Shown in pieces: positions 58,042-64,000 of a stretch of DNA of 64,000 nucleotides (position 1 is its first letter; each line of letters starts with the position of its first letter). Below the pieces are notes generated by a model that saw only the letters and a list, made by a program, of their open reading frames with translations, was not told the origin of the DNA and ran no database searches. This stretch comes from CBDBZX01 sp965213645. Its GTDB lineage: Bacteria > Deinococcota > Deinococci > Deinococcales > Trueperaceae. Location: NCBI GenBank assembly GCA_965213645.1, contig CBDBZX010000002.1, positions 1,426,001 through 1,490,000 on the forward strand, read 5' to 3'. Made by a program: the position numbers and the translations under genes.

Positions 58042-59061
58042 CTACTTAGGCGGCACACTGCTACACCGCTTAATCAACCGCCCAGGAAAGCGACGCCTCA
58101 TCACCTCTTGCTGGGCTTGCTCACTCTTTTGCTGAATGCCCTGAAACAGAATATCCACGGCAGCCAGCCCCATCTCTTTCGTCGGCTGTTCAATCACATC
58201 AATCGGCGGGTCAACCAGGCTCGTCCAGGTGTAGTTGTCGTAGGTCAAGAGAGAAATATCGTCGGGAACGCGCAAACCGCGCTCGCGCAAAGCCCGGTAC
58301 GCGCCCATCCCCATGTTACCCGTAAACGCAAACAGTGCGGTGGGCGGCTCCGCTAATTCCATTAAATAATGCGTGAGCTTGAACGCCTCATCTTCGGTAA
58401 AGCGCACGACCTTTTGATAGTCGCCTAGCACGCTGAGCCCAGCAGCGTTCATCGCCTCCGTGAAGTAGAAAGAACGCTCCTCCGGGTTGATCGTTTCATG
58501 ATAGATGCCTAGCGGCGCGACGCGGCGATGTCCGAGTTCTGCTAAGTAAGTAACGCCGTCGTAGACGCTTTGGCGGCTGTCCAGCATCACGTGGCTAAAG
58601 GGGCTGCCCGGATAGAAGTAGTCGATTTCCACGATAGCGACCCCTTGCGCCTGCATACGCTGCATGTATTCAAGGTTGGCGTTGCCGTAGCCTGAACGCA
58701 CGATGAGCCCGCCCACGCGGTGGCTGCTCATGCTTTTGAGGTGCTCCAACTCCAACTCGGCGCGGTACTCGCTGTCCGCGATGAGGAGCGCGTAGCCGCG
58801 CCGCTGCAACTCGCTCGCAACCTCCCTGATAAGCTCCGCAAAAAAAGGCTCGACGATGTTGCCGACGATGAGGCCCACCGTACGGCTCTGACCGCTGCGT
58901 AGCGTGCTCGCCACCTGGTCAGGTTCGTAGTTGAGGTCGCGGATGGCTCTTCGGACACGCTCCAAGGTGTCCGCTGCCAAGAGGTGCGGCGTCCGCACGG
59001 CGCGTTTGGCGGTGGTGGAGGAGACCCCGGCGCGTTTGGCGACATCGTTGATGGTGGACAC
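58042..59061 (-). CDS. LacI-family regulator of the polyol operon
   Basis: 339 aa from GTG 59061. HTH at residues 4-30 (INDVAKRAGVSSTTAKRAVR); the recognition helix reads STTAKRAVR where most LacI proteins have TVSRVLN, so DNA specificity should be unusual. A hinge (NYEPDQVASTLRSGQSRTVG) is followed by a periplasmic-binding-protein-like sensor domain ending DVIEQPTKEMGLAAVDILFQ. It lies divergently to the ABC operon. Its start codon overlaps operator 1 (59055-59068), and a TATACT box is 6 nt upstream, so it should repress itself and the transporter. Confidence 0.9.
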   Translation of the reverse strand: MSTINDVAKRAGVSSTTAKRAVRTPHLLAADTLERVRRAIRDLNYEPDQVASTLRSGQSRTVGLIVGNIVEPFFAELIREVASELQRRGYALLIADSEYRAELELEHLKSMSSHRVGGLIVRSGYGNANLEYMQRMQAQGVAIVEIDYFYPGSPFSHVMLDSRQSVYDGVTYLAELGHRRVAPLGIYHETINPEERSFYFTEAMNAAGLSVLGDYQKVVRFTEDEAFKLTHYLMELAEPPTALFAFTGNMGMGAYRALRERGLRVPDDISLLTYDNYTWTSLVDPPIDVIEQPTKEMGLAAVDILFQGIQQKSEQAQQEVMRRRFPGRLIKRCSSVPPK

Positions 59062-59068
59062 GAGACCA
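59055..59068. promoter_or_regulatory. Operator 1 of the LacI-type regulator
   Basis: TGGACACGAGACCA, palindromic in W form (TGGWCWCGWGWCCA) with a central CG typical of LacI-family sites. It covers the GTG start codon of the regulator gene. An identical site occurs at 59174-59187. Confidence 0.7.
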
Positions 59069-59073
59069 GTATA
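59068..59073 (-). promoter_or_regulatory. -10 box (TATACT) of the LacI-family gene
   Basis: Minus-strand TATACT 6 nt before the GTG, touching operator 1. Repressor bound at operator 1 would block this promoter. Confidence 0.55.
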
Positions 59074-59142
59074 GCAGAAGACGTCTAAAGCGCTATTTTT
59101 GATGCACATAAGCTGATTCGGCGTTCGAGTTATGACTACCCC

Positions 59143-59171
59143 TTGACAAATGTTAAGTTTCTCTCTATAGT
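59143..59171 (+). promoter_or_regulatory. Promoter of the polyol ABC operon
   Basis: Perfect -35 TTGACA (59143-59148), exactly 17 bp, -10 TATAGT (59166-59171). The transcript would have an untranslated leader of about 190 nt before the ATG at 59367; the leader contains two CTCGAG words and GAGAGGAGG but no clear ORF or riboswitch. Confidence 0.8.
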
Positions 59172-59173
59172 AA

Positions 59174-59187
59174 TGGACACGAGACCA
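59174..59187. promoter_or_regulatory. Operator 2 of the LacI-type regulator
   Basis: Second exact copy of TGGACACGAGACCA, starting 2 nt after the -10 box, so it covers the expected transcription start of the ABC operon. The centres of the two operators are 119 bp apart, so a tetramer could loop the DNA. Confidence 0.75.
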
Positions 59188-59366
59188 TTGTAGTTCAAAG
59201 TTAAAAAATAGCTGATTTCTCGAGCCACACCCCGGATTTAGGCGGATTAGTTGCTCGAGTGTCAAACGAACACCGAGAGGAGGCAGCTTGTTGAGAACCG
59301 TCTGATTCAAAATGGTCACGTGCCCATCGTCCGAATTTTTGCTATAAGAATTTATGGAGGAACTCG

Positions 59367-60686
59367 ATGAAAAAAGCTTGGCTCGCCCTTTTCGTTATCT
59401 TTGGAATAACCTGCGCCTCGGCGCAAACCACCATCACCATCGCCTCGGTCAACAACCCCGACATGGTCACCATGCAAGAACTCAGCAGCAACTTTACCGA
59501 GCAAAACCCGGATATTCAGTTGGAGTGGCTCTTTTTAGATGAGGGCACGCTCAGAAGCCGCCTCACCACCGACGTGGCAACGGGCAGCGGCTCCTTTGAC
59601 CTGGTGACGGTCGGTGCGTACGAGGTGCCACTCTGGGCGGCGAACGACTGGATCGTCTCCATCGACCAACTTTCGGAGGACTATCCCGATGTGATGGGGG
59701 ACTACAACGTCGACGACCTCTTGCCCGCCGTGACGGACATGCTCACCTACGAGGATGAGCTTTACGCCGCACCTTTCTACGGCGAGTCGAGCTTTACGAT
59801 GTACAACCAGCGCATATTCGAAGAAGCCGGTCTCACCATGCCCGAACAACCGACTTGGCAGGAGATTCGCGACCTCGCCTGTCAGCTTCACGACCCACAA
59901 AACGGCGTCTACGGCATCGTGTTGCGCGGCAAGCCCGGTTGGGGCGACAACATGGCTCCGATTACAACAGTCGTCAACACTTTCGGCGGACAGTGGTTTA
60001 GCGAAGAGGGCGAGCCGCAAATCGACTCCCCCGAGTGGCAAGAAGCGCTGACCTTTTACCGCGATTTGGTGCAAGAGTGCGGTGCGCCTGGCGTGACGGG
60101 CATCAGCTTCACCGAGTCCTTGCAGCTCATGACCTCGGGTCAAGCCGCGATGTGGGTGGACGCAACCGTCGCCGCAGGCTTTTTGGCAAGTTCGGAGATA
60201 GGCGACCAATTCGCGTACGCTTTAGCACCTGTGGGTTCGGTGGACAAGGGTAACGCTTGGCTCTGGTCGTGGAACTTAGGCATTCCCAGCACGGGTCAGG
60301 GCGACTCTCAAGAAGCCGCCTTCAAGTTCCTCACCTGGGCGACCTCACAGGAATACATCAACCTCGTTGCACAAGAGCGAGGCTGGGCGTCTGTCCCACC
60401 AGGCACGCGCACCTCGACTTACGAGAACCCCGAGTACACCGAAGCCGCGCCGTTCGCGCCCTTAGTTTTACAGTCAATGCAAAACGCTAACCCTACCGAC
60501 GCCACCGCCGAGCCGCAAATCGCGCCGGGAGTCCAGTTCGTGCAGATTCCTGAATTTCAAGGCATCGGTAACGACGTCGCGCAGACCGTCGCCGCGATCC
60601 TCTCGGGCAACACGAGCGTGGAAGAGGGACTCGCGAGTGCTCAGCAGTCTGCTGAGCAGACGATGCAGGACGCCGGGTATTACTGA
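59367..60686 (+). CDS. ABC transporter sugar/polyol-binding protein
   Basis: 439 aa, GGAGGA ribosome site, Sec signal (MKKAWLALFVIFGITCASAQ). Family-1 extracellular solute-binding protein: DIQLEWLFLDEGTLRSRLTT, FDLVTVGAYEVPLWAA, MTSGQAAMWVDATVAAGFLA and the W-S-W-N-L-G-I motif, typical of the sorbitol/mannitol-type (SmoE/MtlE) group. It captures the substrate in the periplasm or at the cell surface for the two permeases downstream. The 377-bp gap after it holds repeats but no gene. Confidence 0.9.
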   Translation: MKKAWLALFVIFGITCASAQTTITIASVNNPDMVTMQELSSNFTEQNPDIQLEWLFLDEGTLRSRLTTDVATGSGSFDLVTVGAYEVPLWAANDWIVSIDQLSEDYPDVMGDYNVDDLLPAVTDMLTYEDELYAAPFYGESSFTMYNQRIFEEAGLTMPEQPTWQEIRDLACQLHDPQNGVYGIVLRGKPGWGDNMAPITTVVNTFGGQWFSEEGEPQIDSPEWQEALTFYRDLVQECGAPGVTGISFTESLQLMTSGQAAMWVDATVAAGFLASSEIGDQFAYALAPVGSVDKGNAWLWSWNLGIPSTGQGDSQEAAFKFLTWATSQEYINLVAQERGWASVPPGTRTSTYENPEYTEAAPFAPLVLQSMQNANPTDATAEPQIAPGVQFVQIPEFQGIGNDVAQTVAAILSGNTSVEEGLASAQQSAEQTMQDAGYY

Positions 60687-60745
60687 GCTAGTTGGAGAGC
60701 GAACCTCCCTCTTAAAATGAACTAAATACGTTAAGACAGATGTTA

Positions 60746-60802
60746 GTAGTCAGAATTCAGTGGTCAACTCAAGAACATTGCTGAATTCTGGCTACTGACT
60801 AC
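60746..60802. repeat. Imperfect inverted repeat GTAGTCAG...CTGACTAC
   Basis: GTAGTCAG/AATTCAG and CTGAATT/CTGACTAC arms with a 7-nt bulge, inside the operon just before repeat A copy 5. No T-tract. Confidence 0.45.
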
Positions 60803-60828
60803 ACCGTTAAGTAAGGAAGGCGACACTG

Positions 60829-60960
60829 TTGTCACCCCGAGCGGAGCGGAGCGCAGTCGAGGGGTCTCGCACTTCACTCTCCCATAGGGGGGAAGGCGAA
60901 TGCAGAGATTCTTTCACGGAGTCTATCCTGTAAAGGGCTATCGCTACGTTCAGAATGACA
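60829..60960 (-). repeat. Dispersed intergenic repeat, family A, copy 5
   Basis: TTGTCACCCCGAGCGGAGCG at the left and CTACGTTCAGAATGACA at the right, with the CACGGAGTCTATCCTGTAAA block it shares with copy 3. It separates the binding-protein gene from the permease genes, so it again lies within an ABC operon. Confidence 0.85.
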
Positions 60961-61063
60961 TTACTCATTACTTTAGTTGACGGTACACTGACTACCCCTT
61001 ACAAAACTACCGCTCTACATCATCTCGAACGCGCATGTGTCCGCCACCTCGAGAGGAGACCTC

Positions 61064-61999
61064 ATGGCGAGTACGACCTTAAAGCAAGACAAGCAAGCCT
61101 CGACCTCAGATACAGCCAAAAGGGAACGCCGCAAGTATCTATCCTCCCCCGGCATCCTCTTTCTCATCCTGGTTACGCAAGTTCCTTTTGCCTTAGCGCT
61201 CTACTACTCTTTTACCAACTGGAACCTCTTACGCCCCACCAGTACCGGCTTTATCGGTTGGAACAGGCTCTGGCTCAATTATAGGCGCATCCTCACCAAT
61301 AGTGATTTTTACTACGTTTTATGGAACACCCTCTATCTTACGCTCTCGGTTGTCGCCATCACTTTCGTCGTCGGGCTCGCCTTCGCGCTGCTCTTAAACC
61401 GTCCCTTCCCCGGACGCGCCCTCGCCCGCACGCTCCTCATTTCACCCTTTTTGATGATGCCCGTCGCGGCGGCGGTGTTGTGGAAAAACCTCTTGCTCGA
61501 CCCCTCGTTCGGGCTCCTCTCCTGGTTTTTTGGGCTGTTCGGCGTGCAGAACTTCTACGCGCTGCAAAGCTACCCGATGGCGACAGTTATAGGCATTGTG
61601 TCTTGGCAGTGGATTCCTTTTGTGATGCTGATTCTTCTAGCGGGGCTGCAATCTCTACCTGATTCGACGGTGGAGGCGGCGCGGATTGACGGGGCGAGCG
61701 GCTTCGGGATGTTTCGGCACATCGTTTTGCCGCATTTGAAGCGCTTTATCGAAATCGCGCTGCTATTAGAGACCATCTTCATCTTGAGCGTGTTCGGCGC
61801 GATTTTCGTGACGACCTCGGGCGGACCGGGCTTGCAGACGACGAACTTGCCCTATCAGATTTTCTTGGAGGCGTTCTCACGGCAAAACGTCGGACGCGCC
61901 AGCGCGTACGGCGTCTTCGCGGTGATTTTAGCCAATTTTATCATCCTCGCGTTCTTACAAGTACTACGCAACTCGGATGAGGAAGGAGTCGGCGCATGA
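61064..61999 (+). CDS. ABC transporter permease 1 (MalF/SmoF-like)
   Basis: 311 aa from ATG 61064 (MASTTLKQDKQASTS), preferred to 61037 because GAGAGGAG lies 9 nt upstream. Six membrane helices; the EAA loop is AARIDGASGFGMFRHIVLPH with LP after the G. A soluble N-terminal stretch of about 28 residues is typical. It forms the channel together with the next gene, whose ATG overlaps its stop. Confidence 0.92.
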   Translation: MASTTLKQDKQASTSDTAKRERRKYLSSPGILFLILVTQVPFALALYYSFTNWNLLRPTSTGFIGWNRLWLNYRRILTNSDFYYVLWNTLYLTLSVVAITFVVGLAFALLLNRPFPGRALARTLLISPFLMMPVAAAVLWKNLLLDPSFGLLSWFFGLFGVQNFYALQSYPMATVIGIVSWQWIPFVMLILLAGLQSLPDSTVEAARIDGASGFGMFRHIVLPHLKRFIEIALLLETIFILSVFGAIFVTTSGGPGLQTTNLPYQIFLEAFSRQNVGRASAYGVFAVILANFIILAFLQVLRNSDEEGVGA

Positions 62000-62826
62000 G
62001 CTTGAGCCGCAGAAAACTTTGGGGACACGCGCTGTCCGTTTTGACCTTGCTCTTAGCCTTTTTGATGTTCTTCCCGATCTTGTGGATGGCGCTGACCTCG
62101 TTTAAGACCGAAGCCGCCGCGATTCAGTTTCCGCCGCCCATCTTTTTCGAGCCGACGCTGGCGAACTGGCAAAACGCGCTTTTCAACTCGCCCTTTATGG
62201 AATATTTGGGCAACACGGTCATCATCACCACTCTGTCGATTCTCTTGGCGTTGCTACTCGGTATTCCTGCGGCGTACGCGATGGCGTTTTACCCGACTAA
62301 GCGCACCGACGCCTCGCTCCTCTGGATGATGTCCACGCGGATGCTGCCGCCCGCGGGCATCATCGTGCCCTTGTACGTCCTCTTCTTGCAGTTCAATCTG
62401 CTCGACACGCATTTCGGGATGATCCTCCTCTACGCGGGGATGAACCTGCCGTTGGTCGTGTGGATGCTGCGCTCGTTCATGTTAGAGGTCCCCTTCGAAA
62501 TCATCGAAGCGGCTAGGCTCGACGGCGCAAATTTATGGCAGGAATTCATGCGCGTTATCATGCCGCTGCTCGTCCCCGGTCTCGCCGCGACGGCGCTGCT
62601 CTGCGTGATTTTCACCTGGAACGAGTTCTTCTTAGCGGTAAATTTGACCTCACGCGACGCCTCACCTCTTTCAGTTTACGTCTCGACCTTCAAAGCGGCG
62701 CAGGGTAATTTGTTCCTCGCTAAGATGTCAGCGGCGTCTACCGCAGCGGTCATCCCCGTGCTGATCGTCGGCTGGATTGCGCAGCGACAACTCGTTTCAG
62801 GCTTGACGATGGGAGCGGTTAAGTGA
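61996..62826 (+). CDS. ABC transporter permease 2 (MalG/SmoG-like)
   Basis: 276 aa, start overlaps the previous stop (ATGA). Six helices; EAA loop EAARLDGANLWQEFMRVIMP then L. The sequence FTWNEFFLAVNLTSRDASPL in the C-terminal half is characteristic of MalG/SmoG-type subunits. No ATPase gene is present before the end of the window; polyol systems often share an MsmK/MsmX-type ATPase encoded elsewhere. Confidence 0.93.
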   Translation: MSLSRRKLWGHALSVLTLLLAFLMFFPILWMALTSFKTEAAAIQFPPPIFFEPTLANWQNALFNSPFMEYLGNTVIITTLSILLALLLGIPAAYAMAFYPTKRTDASLLWMMSTRMLPPAGIIVPLYVLFLQFNLLDTHFGMILLYAGMNLPLVVWMLRSFMLEVPFEIIEAARLDGANLWQEFMRVIMPLLVPGLAATALLCVIFTWNEFFLAVNLTSRDASPLSVYVSTFKAAQGNLFLAKMSAASTAAVIPVLIVGWIAQRQLVSGLTMGAVK

Positions 62827-63833
62827 TCTCTGCGGAAATTTCTTCGCCTGGAGAGGCTCGAGTCTTCGAAACCGACACACCCGACATCGGACCGAATGAC
62901 GTACTGATTGATGTCAAACGCGCTGGAATTTGCGGTACAGACCTCCACATCTGGCACGGTTCGTACTCTGTCGCTCGCTACCCTGTAACGCCCGGACATG
63001 AGCTGAGCGGCGTGGTGGCGGCAGTCGGTGAGAACGTTCAATTCAAAGTCGGCGAGCGCGTCACCGCCGACCCCAATCTCCCTTGCTACCGCTGCGTGTT
63101 CTGTCAGCAGCGGCAGTTTAATCAATGTCTCGACTTAGAGGTCATCGGGGTGACCCGTGCGGGCGCGTTCGCGGGCTACGTTTCCGCGCCTGAAAGTGCC
63201 GTTTACGGCGTTGGTGAAATGTCCTTCGCGGACGCTGCCTTAGTCGAGCCGCTTGCGTGTGTCGTCTGGGGGCTCCAACAAGTCCAGCTCCAAGCGGGTG
63301 ACCGAATGCTCATCTTCGGCGCAGGTCCGATGGGGCTTTTGATGATGCAAGCGGTTAAACGCTCAGGTGTCTCTTACGTAGCGATGGTGGACAAGGACCC
63401 GTGGCGGCTCGAGCTTGCTGAATCTTTGGGCGCAAACGCCGCCGTTCACGCTGACAAGCTCACGCAAGAGACCTTCGGCTCACTCGTTCCGCACGGCTTC
63501 GATGTGGTCGCGGACGCGACGGGGATTCCGGCAGTGCTCGAGGGCGGTTTCAACTACGTTCGCCCTGGCGGAAAAGTCTGGGTCTTCGGCGTCGCCCCGG
63601 ACGGCGCTACTGCCACGTTTAGCCCCTTTGACGTGTTCCGCAAAGACCTCAAAATCATCGGCTCGTTCGCCCTCAACAAGACCTTTCACGAAGCGATTGC
63701 GCTTATTCAGGGCGGCGCAATTCAGGTCGAACCTCTTGTCTCTCACGCGCTGAGCGTGCAAGACTTTCAAAAGGGGCTGGATTTAGCGGAGAGCGACCCG
63801 GAGAGGATGAAAGTGCAGTTTGATTTGGGGTAG
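62823..63833 (+). CDS. Zinc-dependent polyol/sorbitol-type dehydrogenase (MDR family)
   Basis: 336 aa, GTG start overlapping the permease stop (GTGA). Catalytic-zinc residues in AGICGTDLHIWHG (C38-type) and PGHELSG. Structural-zinc lobe with four cysteines in NLPCYRCVFCQQRQFNQCLD. Rossmann motif IFGAGPMGLLMMQ. These features match the sorbitol/L-threonine/galactitol-type medium-chain dehydrogenases. It most likely oxidises the imported polyol to a ketose with NAD. Being the last gene of the transporter operon supports a substrate such as sorbitol, mannitol, arabitol or a related alditol. Confidence 0.88.
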   Translation: MISAEISSPGEARVFETDTPDIGPNDVLIDVKRAGICGTDLHIWHGSYSVARYPVTPGHELSGVVAAVGENVQFKVGERVTADPNLPCYRCVFCQQRQFNQCLDLEVIGVTRAGAFAGYVSAPESAVYGVGEMSFADAALVEPLACVVWGLQQVQLQAGDRMLIFGAGPMGLLMMQAVKRSGVSYVAMVDKDPWRLELAESLGANAAVHADKLTQETFGSLVPHGFDVVADATGIPAVLEGGFNYVRPGGKVWVFGVAPDGATATFSPFDVFRKDLKIIGSFALNKTFHEAIALIQGGAIQVEPLVSHALSVQDFQKGLDLAESDPERMKVQFDLG

Positions 63834-64000
63834 GTGTGTCGGCGCTAAGTGGTCACGTGTAAGTTAAAGTGTTTTGTAAATGAAGCTGTTAGGTATTGGC
63901 GATTAGCCGTTAGCATCAAAAGCGAAAGACCAGGCTGAAAGAGCTGCAGAAAGCCTCTCGAGTATTTTGCCGCAGCCCTCTAAAGAAGAAAGAGGCGAAT
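63834..64000. other. Window end, no gene recognised
   Basis: 167 bp after the dehydrogenase. It contains a TTGGCGATTAGCCGTTAGCA segment related to the TAGCGGTTAGC hairpins, then purine-rich sequence that runs to the window edge. No supported start codon. Confidence 0.4.

Noticed and set aside
1..64000. tRNA, rRNA, IS element or prophage
   Set aside because: No cloverleaf, rRNA block, transposase, integrase or phage structural gene was recognised on either strand.

Overview
The window reads as a contiguous piece of a moderately GC-rich bacterial chromosome. The best guess is the phylum Deinococcota, perhaps a Truepera-like lineage (inference, not proven). The grounds are about twenty genes whose start codon lies 5-8 nt after a TANNNT -10 box with no Shine-Dalgarno sequence, a promoter style known from Deinococcus; a CrtO-type carotenoid enzyme; an XPB helicase locus; and the overall gene content. 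Two short words, AGAGGT/ACCTCT and CTCGAG, recur through most genes far more often than chance would give, but are sparse or absent in AT-richer islands, which therefore look acquired.

Layout. 1-3.5 kb: a xanthine dehydrogenase FeS/FAD subunit carrying an in-frame 24-bp minisatellite (cut by the window edge), mannose-6-phosphate isomerase, a VTT membrane protein and a zinc-ribbon protein. 3.5-8.3 kb: a PAS-LuxR regulator and an envelope-stress cluster (DUF2382/YsnF-type proteins, small membrane proteins, Pmp3). 8.4-16.4 kb: an arylsulfotransferase-like secreted protein, a K+ channel with a coupled small protein, two tandem BrkB/YihY membrane proteins, an FAD oxidoreductase and a Yip1 protein. 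16.4-21.2 kb: a TolC / adaptor / ABC ATPase / MacB-type permease export operon, interrupted by a dispersed repeat. 21.4-27.4 kb: a DUF302 protein, a VWA lipoprotein that may start at ATC, a class V aminotransferase and a GH42 beta-galactosidase.

27.4-30.5 kb is a defence or toxin-antitoxin island: a MntA/HepT pair between two copies of a small antitoxin-like gene, followed by an AT-rich two-gene unit encoding a DUF262 protein and a HEPN ribonuclease-like protein. 30.5-35.2 kb returns to housekeeping: an SDR, a bifunctional beta-oxidation protein, a HAD phosphatase and PurQ. 35.7-40.1 kb holds the most interesting locus: a serine palmitoyltransferase-like enzyme, a GNAT-fold acyltransferase, a CPBP membrane protein and a 3beta-HSD-like reductase, together resembling a bacterial ceramide (sphingolipid) pathway. 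It is followed by an AT-rich orphan with weak ADP-ribosyltransferase-like motifs.

41.3-46.8 kb: tig-clpP-clpX, with a trigger factor that has a long acidic insertion and tail, then small hypotheticals, a NUDIX hydrolase and inorganic pyrophosphatase. 47-55 kb: chorismate mutase, acyl-CoA dehydrogenase, an XPB helicase locus with a large helicase-associated partner, and a UDP-sugar epimerase. 55-64 kb: small proteins, a CrtO-like carotenoid oxidoreductase, and a LacI-controlled polyol/sugar ABC transporter-dehydrogenase operon with two matching palindromic operators. At least three families of dispersed intergenic repeats and several long hairpins lie between the genes. I found no rRNA, tRNA, CRISPR array, IS element or prophage.
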